Source: JADJTT01 sp049306275 (GTDB lineage Bacteria > Bacteroidota > Bacteroidia > Chitinophagales > Saprospiraceae). From it: 64,000 bases of DNA. The stretch spans positions 1 through 64,000 of the forward strand of contig JBAQQB010000165.1 in NCBI GenBank assembly GCA_049306275.1, read 5' to 3'. A program made the translations under genes and the position numbers. Under the pieces are notes generated by a model. It saw nothing but the letters and a program-made list of their open reading frames with translations, had not been told where the DNA came from and ran no database searches. Each line of letters begins with the position of its first letter. Position 1 is the stretch's first letter. This document shows, one piece after another, positions 34,318-43,897 of this stretch.

Positions 34318-34971
34318 TCAGGCCTTCTTTGCCCTCAAATTGATCACCAGGCCGATCTCGTCGGCGATAATCTTGTCTTTGGCTGTGCCCAGGATGCCGG
34401 AGCGGTAGTTAATGCCCCACTCGGTGCGGTTGATGGTGAAGGAAGGCGTGATAGCATTGACCATATCGCCGGTGATGATGACGTTGGCGGGGATGGTGAT
34501 ACTTTTGGAAACGCCTTTGAGGGTGAGGTTGCCGGTGATCTGGTGGGTGATTTCGGGGTTTCCGGAAACGGGCGTGGCGGAGGTGATCTCAAAGGCGCCG
34601 GTGGGGTGCTGTCCTGCCTCGAAGAAGTCGCCCGAGCGGAGGTGGTCTTCCAGGTCGGCTTTTTTATTACCTTCCAGGTCGAGCACGGTGATGGTATTCA
34701 TGTCGAGGTTGATGGCGCCGCCCTGGATAGCGCCGTCTTGCACGGTGATGCTACCGCCGCTGATGGCGAGGGTTCCGTTGTGTTGTCCTCCGACCTTGGA
34801 GGCGGTCCAGTTGAGGGAGCTGGCCTGGGGGTCGACCTGGAAGGCGTTGCCGGAGGCGCTTGCGGTGGTTTCCTGAGCGGCTTCAGCCTGGACTTGCTGG
34901 CCTTCGGGATTTTGTTTGCAGGAGGCCAGGAATCCGGCGGTGAGGAGGGCGAAGAGAAGGAGTTTTTTCAT
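34318..34971 (-). CDS. YceI-family lipoprotein
   Basis: A 217-aa lipoprotein with lipobox FLASCKQ (Cys18). The remainder is a YceI-like lipocalin fold: FQVDPQASSLNWTASKVGG at the start, HLRSGDFFEAGQHPTGAFEITS near 105-125 and TEWGINYRSG near the C-terminus. Such proteins bind polyisoprenoid lipids or amphiphiles. It lies 27 bases downstream of the MerR-type gene on the same strand. Confidence 0.92.
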   Translation of the reverse strand: MKKLLLFALLTAGFLASCKQNPEGQQVQAEAAQETTASASGNAFQVDPQASSLNWTASKVGGQHNGTLAISGGSITVQDGAIQGGAINLDMNTITVLDLEGNKKADLEDHLRSGDFFEAGQHPTGAFEITSATPVSGNPEITHQITGNLTLKGVSKSITIPANVIITGDMVNAITPSFTINRTEWGINYRSGILGTAKDKIIADEIGLVINLRAKKA

Positions 34972-34998
34972 GTCGGGAATATTTTTGGTTAAAGAAAA

Positions 34999-35895
34999 TC
35001 AGTTGGAGCGCATCTGGAGCTTGTCGATGTACTGGAGCGTCTGGTCCAGGCTTTTCAGCACGGAGATATTGCCAGAGGAGGGCACGTTTTGGGCGATGAC
35101 CTGATAGCCGGAAAGGAGAATCTGGCAGTCGGGGAAAGCTGCGGAGAGGGCGTCGACGTAGTGTTGAACGGGTTCTCTGGCGAAAGATTCCGAGATCATG
35201 GTAAAGATGTACGCCGGGCGCCGGATATGGTAGGCATCTTTGAGGTCGGACAGGGAGATGTCTTGTCCGATGTAGGTGACATTGTTGCCTCTGGATTTGA
35301 GGAGGTAGTGCATGAAGAGGAGGCTGAGTTCCTGTCTTTCGCCTTCGGGGAGGTAGAGGAGGAACTGGGGCGCATTTCTGGAGGCAGGAATGGGCGACTG
35401 GTCGATAGCAACGATGAGCTTCTGGCGAATCAGGAGGCTGATGAAGTTTTCCTGCACCGGGTTGATGGAGCCGGTGAGCCAAATGATGCCGAGTTTGTCG
35501 AGGAAGGGCAGGATTACCTCGAGCATTGTCTTTTCGAAGCCGATCTGCCGGATATTGGTAGAGATGATGCGGTCGAATTTACCTTCGTCCATTTCCATCA
35601 TGGAAAGGGTAAGGGCATCGAGCTGGGTATCGGATTCGAAGTTGAACTCGGAGAGGGACGACACTTTTTCGACGATTTCGAAGTCGCTCATTTTGGCGAT
35701 CTTGGATATCTTGATGCCGTTTTTATTGAGCAGAGCGACGTTGAGGATGCGTTTGAGGTCGTCGTCCTGGTAATAACGGATATTGGAAGGCGTGCGTTTT
35801 GGTTCAATGATGCCATAGCGCTGCTCCCATATCCGGAGGGTATGAGCCTTGATTCCTGAAAGTTTTTCCAGGTCGCTGATGGAATAAATAGCCAC
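34999..35895 (-). CDS. MerR-type regulator with B12-binding-like domain
   Basis: About 298 aa starting from a GTG at 35895 (VAIYSISDLEKLSGIKAHTLRIWEQRYG); the frame is open to an ATG at 35946, adding 17 residues of uncertain status. Residues 1-70 are a MerR winged helix. The middle is helical, and the C-terminal ~130 residues resemble cobalamin-binding domains of CarH/LitR type (ADLKDAYHIRRPAYIFTMI region, then ILLSGYQV). I do not see the DxHxxG cobalamin motif, so B12 may not be bound. Its targets could include the yceI gene next to it. Light or stress response is possible. Confidence 0.82.
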   Translation of the reverse strand: MAIYSISDLEKLSGIKAHTLRIWEQRYGIIEPKRTPSNIRYYQDDDLKRILNVALLNKNGIKISKIAKMSDFEIVEKVSSLSEFNFESDTQLDALTLSMMEMDEGKFDRIISTNIRQIGFEKTMLEVILPFLDKLGIIWLTGSINPVQENFISLLIRQKLIVAIDQSPIPASRNAPQFLLYLPEGERQELSLLFMHYLLKSRGNNVTYIGQDISLSDLKDAYHIRRPAYIFTMISESFAREPVQHYVDALSAAFPDCQILLSGYQVIAQNVPSSGNISVLKSLDQTLQYIDKLQMRSN

Positions 35896-36070
35896 GCTGT
35901 GGAATTTTTTTAATGCGCCAAGTAGCAAAACAGCAGGGGCGCACAAAGGTTTAGGGAAAATGTAAAATTCCTGACGATTTGGGGGGTAGAAGGATAAGTT
36001 GTGGCAAATAAGGGGAATTTATCTATTTTTAGGTTCGCAAAGGGAGAGTTGACTTTTCAAAATCATACTT

Positions 36071-39000
36071 ATGAAGCTACGATTTACACAATTTTTAAGT
36101 TTGCCGGTCTTTTTGTCGTGGGCAATCATCTTTGGGATTTCAGCGCAAATGCAGGGGCAGGTAAAGCCAACCGCGGGCCAGGTAGAATGTTTCCAGGTTG
36201 GAAACGGGGGCTTGTTTACCGATACGGGCGGACCCGGTGGCAACGATGCGGTGAATGGCGCGCCTGGCAACTATATCAACTGCGACTGCGTGACAACCAC
36301 GACGCTGTGCTCCAGCGATGGCAGCGCCGTGCAGGTACAGTTCACCAGCTTTAGCGTAAATTCTTCTTTCGACTGGATGGTCATCCTCGATACCGACAAC
36401 CCGGGCGCTGAACAATTCCCGGCCACCGTGTTGAGCAACCCCGCCAACTCGAACCTCCAATTATTCAACAACGCCGATGGCGCCGGCGACGGCGGGTCGG
36501 AAAACTATGGGCTCGGCGCCCAGGTCGGCATCTCACTGTTGAACCAGATGGTCAGCGCCACCTATACGGCCACCAACCCGACGGGCTGCCTGACCTTTGT
36601 GTTCCGCGCATCGGCCCAGGTCGACGACTCCGGCTGGGAAGCGCTGCTTTCCACCACCAGCAACGCTCCTCACCCCGGCGATAACGTGCCTTGCGGAGGC
36701 CCCGTAGCCTGCGCGCCGCCTTCCAACCTGCAGGTGAGCGATATCACCGAAACAACGGCGGTATTGACCTGGAACCCCTCGCCCTCTACTGATACCTATG
36801 TGATCGAGTACGGACCTTCCGGATTCCTGCCGGGCACGGGCACAACCATCAACCTGACCGGTGTGACGACCTACACCCTCACCAACCTGTTGGAAACCAC
36901 CGACTACGACGTCTACATCCAGGCCATCTGCAGCCCCGCGGAGGAGAGCGCCCTGATCGGCCCCACCGCCTTCACCACCTGCTGCGTGCCAGTACCGACG
37001 GTTTGCGACTACACCCTCAATCTGTACGACTCCTTCGGCGATGGCTGGAACAGTTCCACCCTGACGGTGAACCACAACGGGGTGAGCACGGTGTATACCT
37101 TTACGACCGGCAACTTCGCATCCTTCACCTTCCAGGTGACTGACGGGCTGCCGCTCATCCTGACCTATGCGCCGGGTTTCTATGAAAACGAGGTGTCTTA
37201 TGAACTCTTTGATTCCAATGGCGGGCTCTTGTTTGAAGACGGACCCTTCCCGACCGTGGGGCAGGTGTATAATGAACTGGCCTCATGCCCCAGTTGTCCG
37301 GGCGTGAATATTGCCAGCATTGAAATCACCGATATCGATACCAACTCTGCGGTTGTGAATTGGGATGTGGTACCCACCGCGCAGAGCTATATTGTCGAAT
37401 ACGGGCCGGAAGGCTATCCCTTCGGCGTGGGCCTGACGGTCAACGCCGCCGGTCCGCCGGTTGAACTCATGGGGCTGAACCCCTGTGTGAACTACGATGT
37501 GTACATCACCGCGGTCTGCTCGCCCGATACCCTGAGCGATCCGACCGGCCCGGTCAATTTCATGACCGATCCGCCAGGCTCCGCGGGCCCGCCCTGTATC
37601 TATACCCTGAATCTGTACGACTCCTTCGGCGATGGCTGGAACGGCTCCTTCCTGACCGTTCAGTCGGGGAGCTCTTCCACCAACTACACCTTCACAACCG
37701 GCAGCTTCGCTACTTTCCAGGTGCCGGTGTTTGCTAACCTCCCTGTCGTGATCTCTTTTACGCCCGGCGCATTTTTGAATGAAACCTCCTATGAGATACT
37801 GGATCCGGGTGGAAATATCATTTTTGAAGACGGTCCTTTCCCGCAAACGGGAGTAGTGCTGCAGTTCATCGCTTGTCCCACCTGCCCAGGCCCTACGGAA
37901 TTTTATCCGGTCGATGTCAATGCCGACAATGCCACCTTTGCCTGGAATGCCGGCCTGGAGGACGGCCAGTATATGCTGGAATACGGCCCCCTGGGCTTTA
38001 CGCAGGGCACGGGAACCGTAGTTTCGACCAATAATTTACAGGAGAAAATAACCGGCCTGACGGAAAACACCTGGTACGATATCTACCTGTTCTTCACTTG
38101 TACCGACGATGGGGAAAAAGGCAAAACCCTGGGACCCATTACCTTCAAGACGCTGTGGTACAACGACGTAGGCGTGCTGGGCATTATCGAACCAACGGCC
38201 GGCGATTGCAACCTTTCGGAAGAACAACTCATCACCTTCTACCTGCACAACTTCGGCCAGTACCCACAGTCGCTCATTCCCTTCAATTTCTCGGTGAACG
38301 GCGTCATCATCCCCATCGATTTCCCTGACGACGGCTTTTACACCGGCGTGGTCGGCAACGACAGCTCGGAGGTCGTGACCTTCCAGACTACCTACGACTT
38401 CTCCACGCCTGGCTATTACCTCATCGAGATCTGGACTTCGTTGGAGACAGACAGCGACCTGGCTAACGATACCTTCAGGTATGAGCTCATCACGGCTTAT
38501 CCGTTGCCCTTGCAGGAGGACTTCAACTCGGGTATTTTCCCGCCGGAGTGGAGCACGATAGAGACAGGGGTATTCCTCTATGCCCCGAATAACCACAACA
38601 ATCCCACTCACCTGATCGGTGATTTCCTCAATAGCGGCGACCCGATATTTGAGGTAACCACCGCGAGGTACGGCCCCATCGGCGAAAACGATTCGCTGAC
38701 ATTCGACTACCGGTATGTCGTGTACTCATTAGGCACAACGGCTGCTTCGCTGGGTGCGGGCGATAAGCTGGAAGTGCTGATTTCCAGCGATTGCGGCGAA
38801 ACCTATGACGTGGCGCATCTGATCAATCAGACGAACCACGTGCCGTCTACCCTGTTGAAAACCATTACCGTAGACCTGTCTGCGTATGAAGGAGAAGCGA
38901 TTGAGGTACGATTCAGGGCACAGCGCGTCACTTTCACAGGGTCTACCTACTGGATCGACCTCGACAACATCAATATCTCCGGTTGCCCGGGCTCGTTCTT

Positions 39001-39496
39001 CGCCAAGCAGACGGTGACCAACGCCACCGCACCGGATGCCAGCGACGGTTCTGTGGTCATTGAACCGGTCTATGGCACGCCGCCCTACGCATACCAATGG
39101 AGCAACGGGTCCATCTCTTCCAGTCCCTTCGGTCTTTCTCCCGGCGAATACACCCTTACGATCACCGACTCCAAGGGCTGTACCGATGTGATGACCGTGG
39201 TGGTCGGAGTAACGGCGCCCAGCGGCACGAGAGATATAACGCCTCTGGGAACGGTGAGCCTCTGGCCCAACCCGACCAACGGGCAGGCGACGCTGATGGT
39301 GGAAATGGCTTCGGCACAGGACCTGCACATCCAGGTGTTCAACTCCGTTGGCCAGCTGGTCAGGGAGTTTTCGGAATGGGGCTCCGACAAGGTGACCCGC
39401 GAGATCGACTTGTCGGACGAAGCAGGCGGCATGTACATCATCCGCTTGTCGACCGGCCAGCAATGGCATTTTGAGAAACTGATACTGACCAAATAG
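36071..39496 (+). CDS. Large adhesin-like T9SS cargo protein
   Basis: An 1141-aa exported protein: signal peptide (residues 1-27), a choice-of-anchor-like N-terminal domain to about 205, three fibronectin type III domains (e.g. PSNLQVSDITETTAVLTWN) separated by two copies of a YTLNLYDSFGDGWN module, and a CARDB-like part near 690-780. Next come a MAM/jelly-roll-like domain (about 815-975), one SprB-type repeat (PPYAYQWSNG... GEYTLTITDSKGC) and a T9SS type A sorting domain (LWPNPTNG) at the end. It probably acts in adhesion or polymer binding on the cell surface. The two DGWN modules share a 33-base identical stretch (37019-37051 and 37610-37642). Confidence 0.88.
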   Translation: MKLRFTQFLSLPVFLSWAIIFGISAQMQGQVKPTAGQVECFQVGNGGLFTDTGGPGGNDAVNGAPGNYINCDCVTTTTLCSSDGSAVQVQFTSFSVNSSFDWMVILDTDNPGAEQFPATVLSNPANSNLQLFNNADGAGDGGSENYGLGAQVGISLLNQMVSATYTATNPTGCLTFVFRASAQVDDSGWEALLSTTSNAPHPGDNVPCGGPVACAPPSNLQVSDITETTAVLTWNPSPSTDTYVIEYGPSGFLPGTGTTINLTGVTTYTLTNLLETTDYDVYIQAICSPAEESALIGPTAFTTCCVPVPTVCDYTLNLYDSFGDGWNSSTLTVNHNGVSTVYTFTTGNFASFTFQVTDGLPLILTYAPGFYENEVSYELFDSNGGLLFEDGPFPTVGQVYNELASCPSCPGVNIASIEITDIDTNSAVVNWDVVPTAQSYIVEYGPEGYPFGVGLTVNAAGPPVELMGLNPCVNYDVYITAVCSPDTLSDPTGPVNFMTDPPGSAGPPCIYTLNLYDSFGDGWNGSFLTVQSGSSSTNYTFTTGSFATFQVPVFANLPVVISFTPGAFLNETSYEILDPGGNIIFEDGPFPQTGVVLQFIACPTCPGPTEFYPVDVNADNATFAWNAGLEDGQYMLEYGPLGFTQGTGTVVSTNNLQEKITGLTENTWYDIYLFFTCTDDGEKGKTLGPITFKTLWYNDVGVLGIIEPTAGDCNLSEEQLITFYLHNFGQYPQSLIPFNFSVNGVIIPIDFPDDGFYTGVVGNDSSEVVTFQTTYDFSTPGYYLIEIWTSLETDSDLANDTFRYELITAYPLPLQEDFNSGIFPPEWSTIETGVFLYAPNNHNNPTHLIGDFLNSGDPIFEVTTARYGPIGENDSLTFDYRYVVYSLGTTAASLGAGDKLEVLISSDCGETYDVAHLINQTNHVPSTLLKTITVDLSAYEGEAIEVRFRAQRVTFTGSTYWIDLDNINISGCPGSFFAKQTVTNATAPDASDGSVVIEPVYGTPPYAYQWSNGSISSSPFGLSPGEYTLTITDSKGCTDVMTVVVGVTAPSGTRDITPLGTVSLWPNPTNGQATLMVEMASAQDLHIQVFNSVGQLVREFSEWGSDKVTREIDLSDEAGGMYIIRLSTGQQWHFEKLILTK

Positions 39497-39519
39497 GCAT
39501 TTGTAGCCAGCCTTTTTCT

Positions 39520-39555
39520 CACAAGGGCTCTCCGCATTCGCGGGGGGCCCTTGTG
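39520..39555 (+). terminator. Strong hairpin terminator
   Basis: CACAAGGGC pairs with GCCCTTGTG and the stem continues with TCTCCGC against GCGGGGG through G-U pairs, making about 16 bp with a short ATTC loop. It lies directly after the adhesin-like gene. Confidence 0.6.
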
Positions 39556-39608
39556 GTTTAAACCATTTACTTTTTCAACTGTACTTAGAAAGAAGAAAAT
39601 CATTACCC

Positions 39609-40757
39609 ATGAGAATAGGGATTGTCTGTTACCCCACCTATGGTGGCTCGGGGGTCTTGGCCACTGAGTTGGGCTTAGGCCTGGCCCGCAAAGGACACAA
39701 GGTGCATTTCATCACGTATCGCCAGCCAGCCCGTTTGACGACGTTTCAGGAGAACGTCTATTACCACGAAGTGACCTCCGCAGACTATCCGCTTTTTGAA
39801 TATCCGCCTTACGATACAGCCCTTGCGAGCAAGCTGGTCGACGTGGTCACTTACGAAAACCTGGACCTGCTGCATGTGCATTACGCCATCCCACATGCCA
39901 CGGTGGCCTATATTGCCAAAAAGATACTACTCACCAAGGGGCGCTACGTGCCGGTGATCACCACCCTTCACGGGACCGACATCACCCTGGTGGGCGCGAA
40001 CAACGCCTTTGCGCCGGTGGTGGAGTTTTCGATTAATAAATCGGATGGGGTGACGGCTGTTTCGGAGAGTCTCAAAAAGCAGACCTACGAGCATTTCGAT
40101 GTGAAGCGAGATATCCAGGTGATCTACAACTTCATCGATTTCGAACGCTTCAAGTGGAGCAACAAGGAGCATTTTAAAAAGGCCATTGCGCCCAACGGCG
40201 AGCGGATACTGGTGCACACATCCAATTTCCGCAAGGTGAAAAGGGTGGACGATGCCATTCGCATCTTCAAACAAGTCAACGACCGCATTCCGTCAAAACT
40301 GCTGTTGATCGGCGACGGTCCGGAGCGCCATAACCTCGAGGAGTTGTGCCGCAGTATGGGCCTGTGCGAAGAGGTGCGATTTTTGGGCAAACAAGACGCG
40401 ATTGAGGAACTGCTGGCTATCGCCGATATCTTTTTGATGCCCTCGGGCAGCGAGAGCTTCGGCTTGGCCGCACTGGAGGCAATGGCTTGTGAAGTACCGG
40501 TCATTTCTTCCAATACGGGCGGTCTGCCGGAGGTGAATATCCACGGCGTGACGGGCTTCCTCAGCGATGTGGGAGATGTAGACTCCATGGCTGCCCATGC
40601 GATCCGCTTGCTGCAAAATGAGGAAATGCTCAAGCAGTTCCGCATGCATGCACTGGCCCAGGCCCGCAAGTTCGATATCCAGAATATCCTTCCCCAGTAC
40701 GAGGCCTACTACCAGGAAGTCATGGAGCGGGCGGTGTTGAATAAGATTGAAGGTTGA
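39609..40757 (+). CDS. bshA: N-acetyl-alpha-D-glucosaminyl L-malate synthase BshA
   Basis: A 382-aa GT4-family glycosyltransferase making GlcNAc-malate, the first step of bacillithiol synthesis. Blocks are CYPTYGGSGVLATELG at the N-terminus, HVHYAIPHA near 95, TLHGTDITLVG near 120, VSESLKKQT near 150, and the catalytic E-x7-E region PSGSESFGLAALEAMACEVPVI near 278-300. The stop codon abuts the convergent PorZ-like gene with no gap. Confidence 0.94.
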   Translation: MRIGIVCYPTYGGSGVLATELGLGLARKGHKVHFITYRQPARLTTFQENVYYHEVTSADYPLFEYPPYDTALASKLVDVVTYENLDLLHVHYAIPHATVAYIAKKILLTKGRYVPVITTLHGTDITLVGANNAFAPVVEFSINKSDGVTAVSESLKKQTYEHFDVKRDIQVIYNFIDFERFKWSNKEHFKKAIAPNGERILVHTSNFRKVKRVDDAIRIFKQVNDRIPSKLLLIGDGPERHNLEELCRSMGLCEEVRFLGKQDAIEELLAIADIFLMPSGSESFGLAALEAMACEVPVISSNTGGLPEVNIHGVTGFLSDVGDVDSMAAHAIRLLQNEEMLKQFRMHALAQARKFDIQNILPQYEAYYQEVMERAVLNKIEG

Positions 40758-43055
40758 TTAGTTGATAAACAGAATTTTGGCTACCACCGCATTGGGCTGG
40801 GCCAGGCTTTGCGGGCTCGTGCTCAACACGAGGTATACCCCGCTCGCTGCCCTTCGGCCGTTGTAGTCGCGCCCGTCCCAAATAGCTTGTCCTCCCTCTG
40901 CGCGGCCCTGATAGACCAGTTGGCCGTGCACATCCGTGATTTTGATATCCGCATCGCGCGCCAGTCCGTTGATGGCGATGACGCCGTCGTAATCGGGTCT
41001 GACGGGGTTGGGGAACACCGTTACTTCGTTGGTGTTGATGACGCTGCCGACGGTGGCAGTGCCGCGGAAGGATTGCAGGCCCCTGTTGGTGCCGATGAAG
41101 ACTTCGCCGGTAGTGGGGTGAATGGCGATGTCATTGACGGTATTGTCGAACAGCGGGCTGTTGTCGACGGTGAAATAGGCGATTTGCTGGGTGCCATCGG
41201 CCGACTGCACGAAGATGCCGTTGTCGGTGCCGAACCATTTGCGGTTGGCGCCATCGACGGCGATGGTGCGCACGTTTTCGGTTTCGAGGAGGTAGGCGCC
41301 GAAGTTGTCTTGCACCACGGTTCGCAGGCTACCCACGCAATCGGGGTCGAAGGGGTCGCCGCATTCAAAGACGATGACGCCTTGTTCTGTGCCGACCCAA
41401 ATATCGCCGTCGAGGTCGGCGGCCAGGGTATTTACCCGGTTGGAAGGCAGGTTGCTGTTGTTGGCGGAAATGACGCGGCAGCGGTCGTCGGATGGATTAT
41501 CCGGATCGCCCTCATCGAAGAGAAGTATGCCGCCGCTGGTGTTGGTGATGGTCATCCACTTGGCGCCGCTGCGGTCAACGACGACGAGGGCCAATTCGTT
41601 CTGGTTGCAGGCTGCGGGTGCAAAGCTCTGCCAGGTTCCGTCGGCGCGGAATACGGATATGGGCCGGTTGGCCGAATGATTGGCCAGCCAGAGGTTGTTC
41701 TCGCTGTCGAATCCCAGCCCGCTGACCCTGGTTCGCAGGGTATCCAGGATGGCGTTGTTGAGGGTGGAATTGGTGTCGTTGTAAACAGTCATCACCGTGC
41801 GGTCGAACTCGACAAGGCCGTCGAGGTAGCTGGCTACGTAGACTTTGCCGTTTTCGGGATGGACGGCGATGTCGTAGAAATCGAACATGCCCTTTAGCTC
41901 GGGTCGGGAGTTCCGGTTGTAGGTCGTCCACCAGCCATCGTTAAAGTAGAAGAAACCATCGTCGCGGAAGAGGTAGGAGAAGTTGGTGCGCACGCCGCCG
42001 GAGGCGATCCAGAGTTCGTCCTGGTAGATAGCCATCTGGTTGATGTTGTTGGAGAAAGGCGAATTCAGGTTGACGCGGTTGCAGGTTTCCTCGCCGGCGT
42101 TGTGGATCCTGAACTCCCGCCATTCATCAGAAAACCAGACGTTGCCCTGGTTGTCTTCGATGGCGTAGATGGGCCGGTCGACACAATTGGAGGGAGCCTG
42201 CGCGAAGCTGTCATCAGGCTGGAAATAGAGGACTTTGCCGGGGCAGTTTTCGTCTTTGCAAAAATAGCCGGCGATCAGGCGGGGGCCTTCCGCTGTGAGG
42301 AAGCGGACATACTGGTCCGGCTCAAAGTGCACACTGGCCAGATCCTGCCCGTCATACCGGAACAGGGTATCGTTGACGCTCAGGTAGAGTTGGTCGTTAT
42401 AGACAGCTATGGCGGTAGAGGTATAAGCCCCTGGGAAGCCTTCCTGCTCATCCATTTTCTCCCATTGGTTGAAGTCCTCCGGAAAGCCATTGTCTTTGGA
42501 AATACGGAAAAGGCCGTCTTCCGTGGCGATGTAGATGTGGTTTTGGAAGATGGCGGAAGCCAGCACGGGAAGGCCGGTAAAGGTGGTGAAAGGGAATTCA
42601 TTATTGGCCAGGCTGAGCTGTGAAATGCCGTAATTGGTGCTGATATAGACATTCTCTGCATCCTCTACAAAGATGTGATACACCTCCTTGTCGCCGGTAA
42701 TGCCCTGGAAGTTGTAGATGTCGAACAGCGTGGAAATGCCCTCAGGTTTAACCAGATCGATCACCGTATTATTATATACGACGATGAGCGTATTGCTGAA
42801 CCGGTTAAACTGCACTACTGAGATGCCCACTTCGCTCAGCCCTTCCACCTTGGAGACGCGCTGGAAGGAGCGGTCGGCTTTATCGGCTACTGCCAGCGAC
42901 CACTCAGCAGCGAAATACACTTTGGTATCGCTTTGCGCCACCCAATTAGCCGTCGGGTAAGGCAGGTAGGATTTCCATTCGCCGATTGCGATATCGGTCT
43001 GCGCAAGCGCGAGGAAAGGGAATAGCAGGAGGAGAAGGGGAGAAAAACGTTTCAT
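40758..43055 (-). CDS. porZ: PorZ-like type IX secretion component
   Basis: A 765-aa exported protein: signal peptide (FLALAQ, residues 1-19), then WKSYLPYPTA and two seven-bladed propellers (e.g. WFGTDNGIFVQS, VWFSDEWREF), followed by a T9SS-like C-terminal domain (VFPNPVRPDYDG... GVYLVLS). PorZ is a surface part of the T9SS attachment complex that delivers anionic LPS to PorU for cargo anchoring. The architecture and the WKSYLPY start support this over a generic propeller protein. It starts just downstream of the 40-bp repeat array. Confidence 0.85.
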   Translation of the reverse strand: MKRFSPLLLLLFPFLALAQTDIAIGEWKSYLPYPTANWVAQSDTKVYFAAEWSLAVADKADRSFQRVSKVEGLSEVGISVVQFNRFSNTLIVVYNNTVIDLVKPEGISTLFDIYNFQGITGDKEVYHIFVEDAENVYISTNYGISQLSLANNEFPFTTFTGLPVLASAIFQNHIYIATEDGLFRISKDNGFPEDFNQWEKMDEQEGFPGAYTSTAIAVYNDQLYLSVNDTLFRYDGQDLASVHFEPDQYVRFLTAEGPRLIAGYFCKDENCPGKVLYFQPDDSFAQAPSNCVDRPIYAIEDNQGNVWFSDEWREFRIHNAGEETCNRVNLNSPFSNNINQMAIYQDELWIASGGVRTNFSYLFRDDGFFYFNDGWWTTYNRNSRPELKGMFDFYDIAVHPENGKVYVASYLDGLVEFDRTVMTVYNDTNSTLNNAILDTLRTRVSGLGFDSENNLWLANHSANRPISVFRADGTWQSFAPAACNQNELALVVVDRSGAKWMTITNTSGGILLFDEGDPDNPSDDRCRVISANNSNLPSNRVNTLAADLDGDIWVGTEQGVIVFECGDPFDPDCVGSLRTVVQDNFGAYLLETENVRTIAVDGANRKWFGTDNGIFVQSADGTQQIAYFTVDNSPLFDNTVNDIAIHPTTGEVFIGTNRGLQSFRGTATVGSVINTNEVTVFPNPVRPDYDGVIAINGLARDADIKITDVHGQLVYQGRAEGGQAIWDGRDYNGRRAASGVYLVLSTSPQSLAQPNAVVAKILFIN

Positions 43056-43126
43056 ACATACGCCATTTTGCGAGAAAAAATGGAAAACGATAATAGAACA
43101 GTAAAGGGTAGAAAATATTGCGGTGT

Positions 43127-43314
43127 TAATAATACTTTACAGGTGATTGATTGTCAGTGTTTTATCGAGGTGTCACCTCCTATGTTGTTGATAACCAGTG
43201 CTATCCGAGGTGACACCTCGTTTATTGCTGACGATCAGCGGTTTAGGAGGTGTCACCTCGTTTTGGCTTGACGATCAGCGATTTAGGAGGTGTCACCTCG
43301 TTTTGGCCTCGTTT
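43127..43314. repeat. 40-bp-period tandem repeat with central palindrome
   Basis: The 13-base palindrome GAGGTGTCACCTC (one copy GAGGTGACACCTC) begins at 43167, 43207, 43247 and 43287, exactly 40 bases apart. The intervening 27 bases are also similar between copies 2 and 3 (TTGACGATCAGCG-type text), and a partial spacer precedes the first copy (from about 43147). This fills the gap between nadD and porZ on the minus strand. Confidence 0.85.
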
Positions 43315-43321
43315 TGATGCC

Positions 43322-43897
43322 TCATTTCCTGTACAAATGACTAGTCTCCAAATACTGATAAACCGCATCCGGCACCAGGTAGCGGATGGATTTGCCGGCC
43401 TGCCGGCACTCGCGGACGAAGCTGGCGGAAATGTCGAGCAAGGGCGCTTCGAAGAAGTGGACATTGGGGTGGTTCACCAATTCGGGCTGCTCGTATTGAG
43501 GCCGGCGGTAGACGAAGATACGGTAGTGCTGGAGCAGGAACTCGTAGTTCTTCCACCTGGGCAGCGAGACGAGGTTGTCGCCGCCCATGATGAGCGTGAA
43601 TGCTTTGTCGGGGTATTTCTCGCGCAGGTAAGCCAGGGTGTCGACGGTATACGAAGGCTTGGGCAGGTGAAACTCGATATCGCTGGCCCGCAACCTGGGG
43701 TGGTCGCCGATGGCCAGACGTACGAGGTGGAGGCGGTCGTAGTCGGGCGCCAAGGTGTTTTTGGGCTTGAGCGGATTGTGCGGGCTTACCACGAGCCAGA
43801 CCTGGTCCAGGTCGGTAAACTCTGCCATGTAATCGGCGATGATCATGTGGCCGATGTGCACGGGGTTGAAAGAACCGAAGAACAGACCAATTTTCAT
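43322..43897 (-). CDS. nadD: Nicotinate-nucleotide adenylyltransferase
   Basis: A 191-aa enzyme converting nicotinate mononucleotide and ATP to deamido-NAD. The N-terminal GLFFGSFNPVHIGHM block is the nucleotidyltransferase GxFxPxHxGH signature, and ISASFVRECRQAGKSIRYLVP is the ISxTxIR-like C-terminal motif. Its start overlaps the upstream lipoprotein gene by 4 bases (ATGA), so the two are translationally coupled. Confidence 0.95.
   Translation of the reverse strand: MKIGLFFGSFNPVHIGHMIIADYMAEFTDLDQVWLVVSPHNPLKPKNTLAPDYDRLHLVRLAIGDHPRLRASDIEFHLPKPSYTVDTLAYLREKYPDKAFTLIMGGDNLVSLPRWKNYEFLLQHYRIFVYRRPQYEQPELVNHPNVHFFEAPLLDISASFVRECRQAGKSIRYLVPDAVYQYLETSHLYRK

Noticed and set aside
43127..43314. 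CRISPR array
   Set aside because: The regular 40-base period is suggestive, but the conserved part is only a 13-base palindrome, spacers resemble each other, there are only four units, and no cas gene is nearby.
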